Source: Saprospiraceae bacterium (GTDB taxonomy: Bacteria > Bacteroidota > Bacteroidia > Chitinophagales > Saprospiraceae). From it: a DNA stretch of 42,359 nucleotides. This document shows, piece by piece, positions 33,860 through 42,359 of the stretch. The notes under the pieces were generated by a model. It was given only the letters and a program-made list of their open reading frames with translations. It searched no databases and was not told where the DNA came from. The position numbers and the translations under genes are program-made. Location: the NCBI GenBank assembly GCA_028284395.1, contig JANQRV010000652.1:1-42359 (forward strand), in the 5' to 3' direction. Numbering within the stretch: position 1 is the stretch's first letter; every line of letters starts with the position of its first letter.

Positions 33860-35428
33860 ATGAGAATGCATCAAAAATTAGCTTTAATACTGGCAGTTCT
33901 GTTGGTCAGCACCACTGCCTGCAACGAGGACTTTTTGGAAAGAACGCCGCTGGACCGGGGTAGTGTTGAAGGATTCTATGAAACAGAGGAAGATGTAACC
34001 AGAGCGCTCAACGGGATCTATGATGTCATGCAAGGTAGTATCTGGGGTGGTGGTTTCTACTGGATGCACCAGAATTTCGATATTTTGACTGACAATGGTG
34101 TAGGTTGTTGCCCCTGGGAACAACAATACACCACCATCGCGAAAGGAGAACATAATCCTACTACCGGTGGGATCATCAACACCAAGTGGGATTTTGGGTA
34201 CGAGGGCATTTTCCGCGTCAATTCCGTACTGGAAAATATTGACAATGTAGACATCGAAACGACGACGAAAAACGCCATGATTGCGGAAGCGCGTTTCCTG
34301 AGAGGATTGTTCTATCAGGAATTGGTCAACCTATACGGTGATGTACCTTTGATTTTGTCGGTTACCGGCCGGGAAGAAGGCCTACAGGTGAGCCGCGCAG
34401 CAAAATCGGAGGTACTCAATGCCATCTACGCCGATCTGGATTTCGCGGAAGCCAACCTGGGAGATACGCCCTTCAATGGCGACCTTGGGCGGCCTACCAA
34501 GATGTCGGCAGTTGCCGTGAAGACCCGTCTGAAAATGTACAATGCAGACTACAACGGTGCGATAGCAGAAGCCAGAAAGGCCATGGCATTTGCCGATGCC
34601 AACCCAAATCTTCTCGGATTAATGGATAACTACGCCGACGTTTTCAATCCGGACATCGAGAACAATAGAGAAGTCATGTTTGACATCCAGTTCACGGAAG
34701 GTACGCAGGGCGAAGGAAACTTCATGCAAGTGGCGTTGGCTCCAGGGCCGGAAGGAGCACCCGGAAACGGTTGGGGTTCAATCACTCCGCTGGATGGTTT
34801 GGCAAACGCCTTCAAAATGACGGACGGCATGTCCATCGACGAATCTCCACTCTTCGACAAGGACAATCCCTACATGAATAGAGATCCACGAATGGTCGGA
34901 AACCTCTTCGTACCCGGTGTTTCCACTTGGCGTGGAGAAGTATACGACGCCAGTTTATCCGGTTTCTCTCCGTTTTTTGCCGTCAGAAAATGGGTAGACC
35001 CCGATGCGCTGATCGGCGAAAATGGATGTTCTTGTAATGAGACGAATTTAATTCTGTTCAGATACGCCGACATCTTGATGTATTTCGCAGAAGCGGTCAA
35101 TGAAACGGCCGGCCCGACCGATGAGGTTTACGCCGCCATCAACCAGATCAGAGCCAGAGCCGGCATGCCTGACGTACAAGCTGGTTTGAGTCAGGAAGAA
35201 ATGCGTCAAATGATCCGCGAAGAGCGTCACGTGGAATTTGCCTGGGAAGGAACGCGTTATTTCGACTTGATTCGTTGGGGCATTGCTGCCGACGTGATCC
35301 CACAGGCTACCTTATTCGGAGAATCCAGAGATGCCAGGGTCTTTGAAGCACCCAAACACAATCTCTGGCCAATTCCACAGAAAGAAATCGATTTGAATCC
35401 AAATCTTTCTCAGAATCCAGGTTACTAG
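33860..35428 (+). CDS. susD: SusD/RagB-family outer-membrane lipoprotein
   Basis: Surface lid that binds glycan and covers the SusC barrel. The 522-residue lipoprotein has a signal with lipobox STTAC (Cys about residue 21), then NEDFLERTPLDRGSVEGFYETEEDVTRALNGIYD, the SusD start block. AEARFLRGLFYQELVNLYGDVPLI is the TPR-like core and EERHVEFAWEGTRYFDLIRWG the C-terminal block. The gene is followed by two strong hairpins, so the susCD transcript probably ends here. Confidence 0.95.
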   Translation: MRMHQKLALILAVLLVSTTACNEDFLERTPLDRGSVEGFYETEEDVTRALNGIYDVMQGSIWGGGFYWMHQNFDILTDNGVGCCPWEQQYTTIAKGEHNPTTGGIINTKWDFGYEGIFRVNSVLENIDNVDIETTTKNAMIAEARFLRGLFYQELVNLYGDVPLILSVTGREEGLQVSRAAKSEVLNAIYADLDFAEANLGDTPFNGDLGRPTKMSAVAVKTRLKMYNADYNGAIAEARKAMAFADANPNLLGLMDNYADVFNPDIENNREVMFDIQFTEGTQGEGNFMQVALAPGPEGAPGNGWGSITPLDGLANAFKMTDGMSIDESPLFDKDNPYMNRDPRMVGNLFVPGVSTWRGEVYDASLSGFSPFFAVRKWVDPDALIGENGCSCNETNLILFRYADILMYFAEAVNETAGPTDEVYAAINQIRARAGMPDVQAGLSQEEMRQMIREERHVEFAWEGTRYFDLIRWGIAADVIPQATLFGESRDARVFEAPKHNLWPIPQKEIDLNPNLSQNPGY

Positions 35429-35442
35429 TACTAGAGCCTCAT

Positions 35443-35488
35443 GGATCGATTTTCAGGAAACCTGAAAATCGATCCACTCTTTTTTTCG
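35443..35488 (+). terminator. Strong terminator after susD
   Basis: A perfect 15-bp inverted repeat, GGATCGATTTTCAGG (35443-35457) and CCTGAAAATCGATCC (35461-35475), with a 3-base AAA loop, followed by ACTCTTTTTTTC. It is 14 bases after the susD stop. Confidence 0.85.
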
Positions 35489-35498
35489 ACACAGAAAT

Positions 35499-35540
35499 TA
35501 CCCCTTCTGAATTTCATTGATGGATCAGAAGGGGTATTTT
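35499..35540 (+). terminator. Second hairpin terminator after susD
   Basis: TACCCCTTCTGA (35499-35510) pairs with TCAGAAGGGGTA (35525-35536) over 12 bp, with a 14-base loop and a TTTT tract after it. It lies 23 bases past the first terminator and 25 bases before the next ATG. Confidence 0.7.
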
Positions 35541-35560
35541 GTCAATCAAACCCACTGTTT

Positions 35561-37456
35561 ATGAAAAACATAAGTTGCCTTTTCGTCTTTCTGTTCATTG
35601 GGCTTTCTTTCTCACTCAACGCTCAACGAAAATTTACCGAAGTTTCAGAAGCTGCGGGCATCAATCATGCATTTAGAATAGATTTATCCAATTTCGGTGG
35701 TGGAGCGGTCGTTTTCGACTATGACAACGACGGCTACGAAGATCTCTATTTGCCGGGCGGCAACGAGAAGGATCAATTTTACCGGAATAACGGTGACGGC
35801 ACTTTTACCAACATCTTTGAGGGGGCTGGATTCGACCGGACGCTTTCGATTCACACGCAAGGAGCCGCAGCGGCTGATATCGATCGCGACGGCGATAAAG
35901 ACCTGATCATTACAACGCTCTATTTTCAGGAAGGCCGGCAACTGACGCCCAATCTCCTCTATCTCAATAATGGCGACGGCACTTTTTCCGATGTGACCCG
36001 GCAGTATGGGCTGGAAGAATACATCAGCAACAGCCAGGGAGCTACCTTTGGCGATATCAACGCCGACGGTTTTCCCGATCTCTACATTGCCAATTACATC
36101 GGTTCTCCACCCAATGGCGTTTCTGTTTTCAACGAACAAACCATCACCGAAAATTTTCTCTCTGCCACCGACTACCTTTTCATCAATGCCGGAGGCTCCT
36201 ATTTCATCGAAGCCAGCGACCTTTACGGAATTGACCACAATGGATTTGGGTTTCAGGGCATTCTATCCGATTGGGACAATGATCAGGATGTCGACATCAT
36301 GATCGCCAACGATTTTGGCTATAAAGCCGAACCAAATATTGCTCTGCGAAATGATTTTCCCGAACGGTCGCTAACCTACCGAACGGGAGAATTGCAGCTC
36401 AACTACGGGATGAATGCCATGGGCTTCGGCAAGGGAGATTACAACTACGATGGCTTCATGGATTACTACGTGACGAATATCCACGCCAGCTTGTTTGTAC
36501 AAAACAATGGCGGAAACTCCTTTTCGGACCTCGGGGCCGACCTCGGCATCGCTCAGGCCCGCATTCAGAACCCCAATTATTCCGGAGTACCCGTGAGTTG
36601 GGGAGCCAACTTTTTTGACTATGATCACGACACGGATCTGGACCTCTTTGTCAATAATGGTGCTCTGAACCCAGATGTACGCCCCAATCCAAATTTTTTC
36701 TTCGAATGTTCGGATTACGCCATTTATCGGGAAGTCGCCAACCTCCTCGGTGTAGATGACGTGAGAATTGGTCGGGGTTCCGTCACTTTTGACTACGATA
36801 ATGACGGCGATCTGGACCTATTGGTCGTCAACCAATATCCACGAGACGAAGATCCCACCGGTAGCATGCCTCCGGCACGTACACTCTTGTACCGCAATAA
36901 CAATACCCGGGGCAATTGGCTCAAAGTCAAGTTGGAGGGAGTAAAGGCCGAAAAAGACGGCATTGGTTCCCGTATTGAAATACAATTGGACGATCGATTG
37001 CTCATTCGCGACATCGACGGTGGTTCCAGTCATTTGTCACAAAATAGTACGATCGCTCACTTCGGCCTCGGCCAACACGAAACAGTTCGCTCCGTGAAGG
37101 TCAGGTGGACCGGAGGAAAAACCCAGGAGATCACCAATGTCGCCGCCAATCAGCAAATTACCATCCGGGAGACCGAAGAATCGATTTTCAGCTTCGACCA
37201 GAATGATCTCAAGGTTTATCCCAGCTCATTCAACGACTACGTACTGATTGAATACGAGTTGGAAAAGGAAGAACCCTTCGACATTTCTGTCTACGATGTT
37301 CAGGGTCGTCTGATTGAAACACTCAGCCAACAAAACAATCCTGCCAAAACAGGCTTTTGGCAATGGAATATTGAAAGGGATCTGGCACAAGGTGTTTACA
37401 TCTTCCAATTGCGAACTAAAAACAGCGTCATCGCCAAGCGGGCGCTCAAGTTATAA
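35561..37456 (+). CDS. FG-GAP/VCBS repeat and ASPIC/UnbV protein with T9SS type A sorting domain
   Basis: A secreted or surface protein of about 631 residues. The ATG at 35561 gives a good signal peptide (MKNISCLFVFLFIGLSFSLNA); the open frame extends 40 codons upstream through the terminator, which is not a plausible start. Repeated calcium-binding FG-GAP/VCBS motifs follow (DYDNDGYEDLY, DIDRDGDKDL, DINADGFPDLY, DYDHDTDLDLF, DYDNDGDLDLL), forming an integrin-like propeller. An ASPIC/UnbV domain (WLKVKLEG to WTGGKTQEITN, about 448-535) comes next. The last 75 residues (LKVYPSSFNDYVLIEY to KRALKL) are a T9SS type A sorting tail. Binding or structural role likely; ligand unknown. Ends 4 bases before the next gene. 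Confidence 0.88.
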   Translation: MKNISCLFVFLFIGLSFSLNAQRKFTEVSEAAGINHAFRIDLSNFGGGAVVFDYDNDGYEDLYLPGGNEKDQFYRNNGDGTFTNIFEGAGFDRTLSIHTQGAAAADIDRDGDKDLIITTLYFQEGRQLTPNLLYLNNGDGTFSDVTRQYGLEEYISNSQGATFGDINADGFPDLYIANYIGSPPNGVSVFNEQTITENFLSATDYLFINAGGSYFIEASDLYGIDHNGFGFQGILSDWDNDQDVDIMIANDFGYKAEPNIALRNDFPERSLTYRTGELQLNYGMNAMGFGKGDYNYDGFMDYYVTNIHASLFVQNNGGNSFSDLGADLGIAQARIQNPNYSGVPVSWGANFFDYDHDTDLDLFVNNGALNPDVRPNPNFFFECSDYAIYREVANLLGVDDVRIGRGSVTFDYDNDGDLDLLVVNQYPRDEDPTGSMPPARTLLYRNNNTRGNWLKVKLEGVKAEKDGIGSRIEIQLDDRLLIRDIDGGSSHLSQNSTIAHFGLGQHETVRSVKVRWTGGKTQEITNVAANQQITIRETEESIFSFDQNDLKVYPSSFNDYVLIEYELEKEEPFDISVYDVQGRLIETLSQQNNPAKTGFWQWNIERDLAQGVYIFQLRTKNSVIAKRALKL

Positions 37457-37460
37457 AACC

Positions 37461-38723
37461 ATGTCCCTCGGCACGCTGTCCAGATTGACCATCCTCTTCT
37501 TACTCCTGGCCATGCCCATGCGTGGTCAAAACCTGTTATTGGATGGTGGATTCGAAATTCTGAAGTCCAATGATTGCCGGAGTCCCACCGAAGGTTTCAA
37601 GCAGCTGGAGCATTGGCAATTACTGGACGCTACCCCGGATCTATTTGTGGGCAACTGCCCTTTTGACGAACGTGAGTTCATTTACTGGGACGAATCGCTG
37701 CAACCGTTCGAGGGAAGCAATTACGCCGGCATCTGGAGTAGATGGAATTCTGATGAAACCTTCTTTTCCGAGGGAATAACCACTACTCTGCGAGCGCCCT
37801 TAGAGGCGGGAAAAACCTATTTTTTTGAAATGGCCATCTATAATCAAGGCACCTACCAGGGGTTGGGCGCTCTGGTAGGTTGTCTGCTGGAACCCGACAA
37901 GCACATCGACCTATACCTTTCTCACGAACCAATCGAAGTGGTGAACGATTTTTCGAATGGCACAGCATCTACCTCCGCCACTCTGGTGGCCTCCATTACT
38001 TCGGAGAGCGTTCAAGCGGATGGAGCAGAAGATTGGACCCTGGTCTCCACCTGTTTCACCGCCACCGGAGGAGAGCAGTTTTTTGCCATCAGTATGCCCC
38101 TGGGAACCTTCGGCCAACTGCCGGAATGTGCCGAAAGGCGGGCAACAAGCGGCGTTTTCCGCTCTTTCTATTACAGCATTGACGGCGCATCTCTGCGCGA
38201 GTTCTCCGGTCAGCAACAAGTGCAGATGCGAGCTTGCGCAGATCAGGATTTCGAAGTGGATCTCTCAGAAGTGTTTGATTTGTCTTTGCTTGAAGATGCC
38301 AATTTTCTCTGGGAGGATGGCTGGGAAGGCCCGTACCGCAGACTATCCCAACCGGGAGACTATTTGATCGATGCCCAATTGGACTGTATTGCGATCCCGC
38401 TAAATCTAAGCATCTTGCCTAAAAATTGCGCCGACAACCTCTTTGTACCCAATGCTTTCTCCCCCAATGCTGACGGCCAAAACGATCGATTCCAGGTTTT
38501 TCTAAATGAAGAAGTTCAGATCCATCGCTATCAACTGTCGATCTACGACCGGTGGGGAAACCTCCTGTTTCAAACAACAGAGCCAACCAACTTCTGGGAC
38601 GGACGACACGGTGCTGATCCGGTGCCGGCGGGCATTTACTTTTATTCACTTTTTTATGAAGTACAGGAACTGGACGGCACGAGAAGCATTGCTAAAAACG
38701 GCGACGTTGTAGTGGTCCGATGA
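37461..38723 (+). CDS. Secreted protein with gliding-motility-associated (CHU_C, T9SS type B) C-terminal domain
   Basis: A 420-residue exported protein. The start is the ATG at 37461, 4 bases after the previous stop, giving signal peptide MSLGTLSRLTILFLLLAMPM. The open frame reaches further up inside the previous gene but that part is not protein-like. Residues about 25-230 look like a jelly-roll binding domain (LLLDGGFEI, EGSNYAGIW, LEAGKTYFFEMAIY). The last 95 residues (NLFVPNAFSPNADGQNDRF to NGDVVVV) are the CHU_C/T9SS type B domain. It probably sits on the cell surface with its neighbour. Binding target unknown. Confidence 0.85.
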   Translation: MSLGTLSRLTILFLLLAMPMRGQNLLLDGGFEILKSNDCRSPTEGFKQLEHWQLLDATPDLFVGNCPFDEREFIYWDESLQPFEGSNYAGIWSRWNSDETFFSEGITTTLRAPLEAGKTYFFEMAIYNQGTYQGLGALVGCLLEPDKHIDLYLSHEPIEVVNDFSNGTASTSATLVASITSESVQADGAEDWTLVSTCFTATGGEQFFAISMPLGTFGQLPECAERRATSGVFRSFYYSIDGASLREFSGQQQVQMRACADQDFEVDLSEVFDLSLLEDANFLWEDGWEGPYRRLSQPGDYLIDAQLDCIAIPLNLSILPKNCADNLFVPNAFSPNADGQNDRFQVFLNEEVQIHRYQLSIYDRWGNLLFQTTEPTNFWDGRHGADPVPAGIYFYSLFYEVQELDGTRSIAKNGDVVVVR

Positions 38724-38862
38724 TGTAATGCCGTCTCCTAGATAGATCGTTTCAGAACCTCATCATCACTTGTATTCGGACCCCACCATTCTGAAGACCC
38801 TAAAAGTTTCAAATTTGGAATGAAAAGTAATACATTTAGAGGCCAAAAAACGAAGCACCACT

Positions 38863-41800
38863 ATGCTAAAACACAACATCACAGCTCCAATCATCACCCT
38901 TCTCTTCGCCCTGTTTTCCGGTTGCAATGTCGAGAAGAGAACCCCGGGAATACCCGTAGAAGAAACCATTAAAACCATCCAACTGGACCCCGACGAAGCA
39001 GCAGCTCTTGCCGTTCGGATCCGGGAAGAAACGGCCGCAGAAGTCGCCGAAGGTTTCGAACTCAAACTTTGGGCATCCGACTCCCTGGTGGCCGATCCGG
39101 TTGCTTTGGCGTTAGATCATCAGGGAAGGGCCTTTTATACGCGGGCCAACCGACAAAAGAATTCCGAATTTGACATCCGTGGCCACATGGATTGGGCGAC
39201 CGAGTCCATCGGCCTTCAATCCGTAGAGGAGCGGCGGCAATTCCTGCATAAGATATTTGCTCCGGAAAATGCGGACAAAAACAGTTGGATGCAAGATATG
39301 AACGGAGACAGCACGAAGGATTGGCGTGACCTTGCGGTGGAAAAGGATGAAGTTTATCGCATTGAAGATCGTTCGGGTGATGGCGTAGCCGACTTTGCTC
39401 AATTGTTCATTGCAGATTTTCACGAGGAAATAACGGATGTTGCCAACGGAGTCTTACCTTTCGAAGACGACGTATATGTAACCATTGCCCCGGATCTATG
39501 GCGTCTTACCGATACGGACGGTAACGGAGCGGCCGACCGAAAAGAGTCGATCAGTCACGGGTACGGCGTCCACATCGGATTTAGCGGGCACGGTTTTTCC
39601 GGACTGACCAAGGGTCCGGACGGAAGGATCTATTTCGGAATTGGCGACATTGGTATGAATGTAACCGATCAGACCGGCAAACAATGGAAGTATCCCAACC
39701 AGGGCGTTATTGCCCGTTGCAATCCGGATGGGAGCGACTTCGAGGTCTTTGCTGCGGGACTCCGCAATACCCACGAGTTCGTTTTTGATCAATACGGCAA
39801 TATTTTCAGCGAAGACAACGACGGTGATCATCGGGGCGAAAGCGAACGACTGGTTTACATTGTCAATGGCTCAGACACTGGCTGGAGAATTAATTGGCAG
39901 TTTGGAAAATACACCGACCCGGACAACAATGATTACAAAGTCTGGATGGAGGAAGAACTTTATAAACCGCGGTTTGATGGCCAAGCGGCCTACATCACTC
40001 CTCCCATTATGAATTACAAAAATGGTCCGACCGGTATGAAATTCAATCCGGGAAGTGCTCTGAGCGAAAAATGGGACAATCACTTTTTCTTGGCCGAATT
40101 CGTTGGAGCACCGGGTCGCTCCACCATCAATGCCTTTAAATTCAAGCCTAGTGGTGCCGGATTCGAATTTGATGGTGACCAACAGATCCTCAGAGGGGTG
40201 CTGGCAACGGGGTTGGATTTCGGCCCTGACGGAGCTTTGTACCTCGGCGATTGGATCAACGGTTGGGGCACTAAAGATCGCGGACGCATCTGGAAAATGG
40301 ACGTTGTCGACCTCTCTGCCGAACGTAGACAACTGCGGGAGCAAACGCAACAACTACTGGCAGACAACTTTGGAAAAACTGCGGTAGAAGAGCTACAAGC
40401 CCTCCTCCAGCACGCAGATATGCGCGTTCGCCTGAAAGCTCAGTATGAGCTGGCCAAACGCGGTTCGAACGGAGCCAAAGCCTTCCTTGCTTCCGCCGAA
40501 CAAAAACAGCACCAAATCGGCCGGATCCACGGCCTTTGGGGCATGTGGCAAATGGCACGTCAAAATCAAAAATATGCGGCAGAAATTCCGAAATACCTTG
40601 CAGATGAAGATCCCGAAATGGTAGCTCAGGCAGCAAAGGTCATTGGTGACATTCGATATGCCGCTCCGGCCGACCAGCTAATCCCCCTCTTGAAACACAA
40701 ATCAGCCAGAGTACAATTCTTCGCTGCGGAAGCACTCGGAAGAATTAGTCATCGTGAAGCCATTGACCCCATCATCGATCTACTCATTGCCAATGATGAT
40801 CAAGATGTTCTTCTCCGGCATGCGGGTGCCCTGGCCCTGGCCCGCATTGGCGCCGCGGAAAAAGTGGCAAGTCTTTCCAACCATTCTTCTCGCGCCCTTC
40901 GTATTGCAGCAGTTGTTGCCCTCCGGAGAATGGGCGATCCGGGCGTTGCCAATTTTCTGCAGGACGATGACGAATACATCGTCACGGAAGCGGCCCGTGC
41001 CATCAATGACGACTACTCCATCAAAGAAGCATTACCGGCATTGGCAGCAGTACTAATGGATGAAAGATTTACTGCTGAACCCCTCATTCGGAGGGCCATC
41101 AATGCTGCACTACGGGTCGGAGGGGAAGAAAACCTGCAGCAATTGATCCAATATGCCCAGCGCAGTACCGCCCCTTCCGAATTAAGGGCCGAAGCCATTG
41201 CAGCTTTAGGCACCTGGGCCAAGCCCTCTCCCCTGGATCGCGTAGATGGACGTTTTCGAGGTACTGTGGAAAGAGACCCCGCGATTGTCCAAAAAGCTGC
41301 TAATGAGTTGATCAATGATCTACTAACCGATAATGACGAAGCCATCCAGGCTGCGGCAGCTACTGCTGCCGGCAAATTAACGATCGCCAATACCCCGCCA
41401 ACGCTGTTGGCAATGATCAAAAGGAATCCGGCGACACCCGTCAGAGTCGCTTCACTAAATGCACTTAACAACCTGGGAGCAAAGGAGTTGGATGCAGGCT
41501 TGTCTTCGGCCCTAAAAGACCGGGCCAAAGAAGTAAGGGTGGCTGCATTGGAGATCCTGTCTACCGTAGATCTTCCGCAGGAAAACAAAATCGCGTTGTT
41601 CGCTTCCGTACTTCGAAACGGTTCGCTCCCCGAACAACAAACCGCAACGACTGCCCTTGGAAACATCGCGCACGAGGATGCCTACGCATTGTTGAAACAG
41701 CAATTGAATTTACTGTCCAAGGGTCGGCTCGATCCCGGATTGGAGCTGGAGTTGGAGAACGCCATTGCTCAGGGAAGTTCTGACGACTTGAAAGCACAGT

Positions 41801-42282
41801 GGGAAGCTTACCTCTCCCAAAAGCCAAAAGACGACATCATCGCTCAATACAGCTCGGCCCTTGCCGGAGGTAACAGCCGCAGAGGATGGCGAGTCTTCAA
41901 CGAACACGAAATGGCCCAGTGTACGCGCTGCCATAAAATTCAGGGGGAAGGAAGTGATGTTGGGCCGGCGCTATCGGGGGTCGCCAGCCGGCTCTCTAGA
42001 GAAGAATTACTCGAATCCATTGTCGCTCCGAGCGCAAAATTAGCCCTTGGCTACGGGGTAGAGACGTTGACCCTGAATAATGGAGAAACCGTTGTCGGTT
42101 TTCTAATTGAGGAAACGGACAAAAACCTAACCGTCAAAATGGGTGTTGAGGATAAAAAAGTAATTGCAAAATCAGACATAAAAACCCGGGAAACTGCTCC
42201 GTCCAGTATGCCACCCATGGGAGAACTCGTCACTAAATCCGAATTGAGAGACCTGGTGGAGTATTTAAACTTGCTAAAGTAA
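38863..42282 (+). CDS. PVC-type lipoprotein: sorbosone-dehydrogenase-like propeller, HEAT repeats and cytochrome c
   Basis: A 1139-residue fusion. An N-terminal lipobox (LFSGC, Cys21) marks a lipoprotein. Residues about 50-480 are a membrane-bound dehydrogenase propeller of the Pirellula/Verrucomicrobium type (GPDGRIYFGIGDIG, GLRNTHEFVFDQYGNIFSEDNDGD, LDFGPDGALYLGDW). About 500-970 are alpha-helical HEAT-like repeats. The C-terminus is a heme-binding cytochrome c domain with CTRCH at residues 1020-1024 and a late Met-rich PSSMPPMGELVT that may give the axial ligand. The family is thought to oxidise sugars or alcohols and pass electrons to heme, but no member is firmly characterised. It starts 139 bases after the previous gene. 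Confidence 0.9.
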   Translation: MLKHNITAPIITLLFALFSGCNVEKRTPGIPVEETIKTIQLDPDEAAALAVRIREETAAEVAEGFELKLWASDSLVADPVALALDHQGRAFYTRANRQKNSEFDIRGHMDWATESIGLQSVEERRQFLHKIFAPENADKNSWMQDMNGDSTKDWRDLAVEKDEVYRIEDRSGDGVADFAQLFIADFHEEITDVANGVLPFEDDVYVTIAPDLWRLTDTDGNGAADRKESISHGYGVHIGFSGHGFSGLTKGPDGRIYFGIGDIGMNVTDQTGKQWKYPNQGVIARCNPDGSDFEVFAAGLRNTHEFVFDQYGNIFSEDNDGDHRGESERLVYIVNGSDTGWRINWQFGKYTDPDNNDYKVWMEEELYKPRFDGQAAYITPPIMNYKNGPTGMKFNPGSALSEKWDNHFFLAEFVGAPGRSTINAFKFKPSGAGFEFDGDQQILRGVLATGLDFGPDGALYLGDWINGWGTKDRGRIWKMDVVDLSAERRQLREQTQQLLADNFGKTAVEELQALLQHADMRVRLKAQYELAKRGSNGAKAFLASAEQKQHQIGRIHGLWGMWQMARQNQKYAAEIPKYLADEDPEMVAQAAKVIGDIRYAAPADQLIPLLKHKSARVQFFAAEALGRISHREAIDPIIDLLIANDDQDVLLRHAGALALARIGAAEKVASLSNHSSRALRIAAVVALRRMGDPGVANFLQDDDEYIVTEAARAINDDYSIKEALPALAAVLMDERFTAEPLIRRAINAALRVGGEENLQQLIQYAQRSTAPSELRAEAIAALGTWAKPSPLDRVDGRFRGTVERDPAIVQKAANELINDLLTDNDEAIQAAAATAAGKLTIANTPPTLLAMIKRNPATPVRVASLNALNNLGAKELDAGLSSALKDRAKEVRVAALEILSTVDLPQENKIALFASVLRNGSLPEQQTATTALGNIAHEDAYALLKQQLNLLSKGRLDPGLELELENAIAQGSSDDLKAQWEAYLSQKPKDDIIAQYSSALAGGNSRRGWRVFNEHEMAQCTRCHKIQGEGSDVGPALSGVASRLSREELLESIVAPSAKLALGYGVETLTLNNGETVVGFLIEETDKNLTVKMGVEDKKVIAKSDIKTRETAPSSMPPMGELVTKSELRDLVEYLNLLK

Positions 42283-42286
42283 GAAC

Positions 42287-42359
42287 ATGCAACAAAAAAA
42301 TATTTTCATCCTCCTAATAATTGGGATTGGGCTGACGTACTGTAGTCCCGATCAGGAGG
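42287..42359 (+). CDS. Start of a lipoprotein gene (3' truncated by window edge)
   Basis: The ATG at 42287 is 4 bases after the stop of the cytochrome fusion gene. The 24 visible residues are MQQKNIFILLIIGIGLTYC followed by SPDQE, a short signal with lipobox LTYC (Cys about residue 19). Nothing can be said about the mature protein. Close spacing suggests it belongs to the same operon. Confidence 0.75.
   Translation, partial: MQQKNIFILLIIGIGLTYCSPDQE

Noticed and set aside
35684..36238. 184-codon frame antisense to the FG-GAP protein
   Set aside because: Arises from repeated Asp/Gly codons of the FG-GAP motifs read backwards.
41013..41666. 217-codon frame antisense to the HEAT-repeat region
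   Set aside because: Ala/Ser-rich shadow of the HEAT repeats, with no start signal or family match.
1..42359. CRISPR arrays, tRNA or rRNA genes, insertion sequences
   Set aside because: No regularly spaced repeats, cloverleaf-like or rRNA-like segments, or transposase genes were seen by eye.

Overview
The window looks like a chromosomal segment of a marine or aquatic member of the Bacteroidota, most likely a Saprospiria/Lewinella-type bacterium. This is inferred from several features: a SusC/SusD pair, two secreted proteins with type IX secretion (T9SS) C-terminal domains (one of the gliding-motility-associated kind), several lipoproteins, weak or absent Shine-Dalgarno sites, and exact matches to the Bacteroidota -7 promoter element TAnnTTTG. 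The genus cannot be fixed by eye. No rRNA, tRNA, CRISPR array, insertion sequence or phage gene was seen.

Region 1 (1-11348, all +) is a tightly packed hexuronate locus. It holds the end of uronate isomerase (uxaC), KDG kinase (kdgK), KDPG aldolase (eda), a three-gene TRAP transporter (dctP as a lipoprotein, dctQ, dctM), altronate dehydratase (uxaA), tagaturonate reductase (uxaB), a fumarylacetoacetate-hydrolase-family dehydratase-like gene, a GHMP kinase that closely resembles plant glucuronokinase, and a GalU-type nucleotidyltransferase. The first genes give a full galacturonate-to-pyruvate route (tagaturonate, altronate, KDG, KDPG). The last two look like a glucuronate salvage route (glucuronate, glucuronate-1-phosphate, UDP-glucuronate) in the same transcription unit. 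This catabolism-plus-salvage layout is the most interesting feature of the window.

Region 2 (11434-14751, +) has a secreted penicillin/AHL-acylase-family Ntn hydrolase and a DUF6807 (PmoA-like) lipoprotein. Region 3 (14752-19711) has two very short membrane-protein genes and a large TonB-dependent receptor on the minus strand, then a divergent EamA/DMT permease.

Region 4 (19865-24492) has a glycogen-debranching enzyme (glgX) convergent with an alpha/beta hydrolase. Upstream of the hydrolase on the minus strand lie two small coupled ORFs and a NahK-like sugar kinase.

Region 5 (24646-42359) is a polysaccharide-utilisation-like locus. On the minus strand are a GntR regulator, a sodium:solute symporter and a GH2 beta-galactosidase. 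Divergent on the plus strand are SusC and SusD, a double terminator, an FG-GAP/ASPIC T9SS protein, a CHU_C-type T9SS protein, a 1139-residue lipoprotein that combines a sorbosone-dehydrogenase-like propeller, HEAT repeats and cytochrome c, and the start of another lipoprotein. The gntR/susC gap holds two opposing TATATTTG promoters, a 9-bp direct repeat likely to be the GntR operator, and a structured susC leader.
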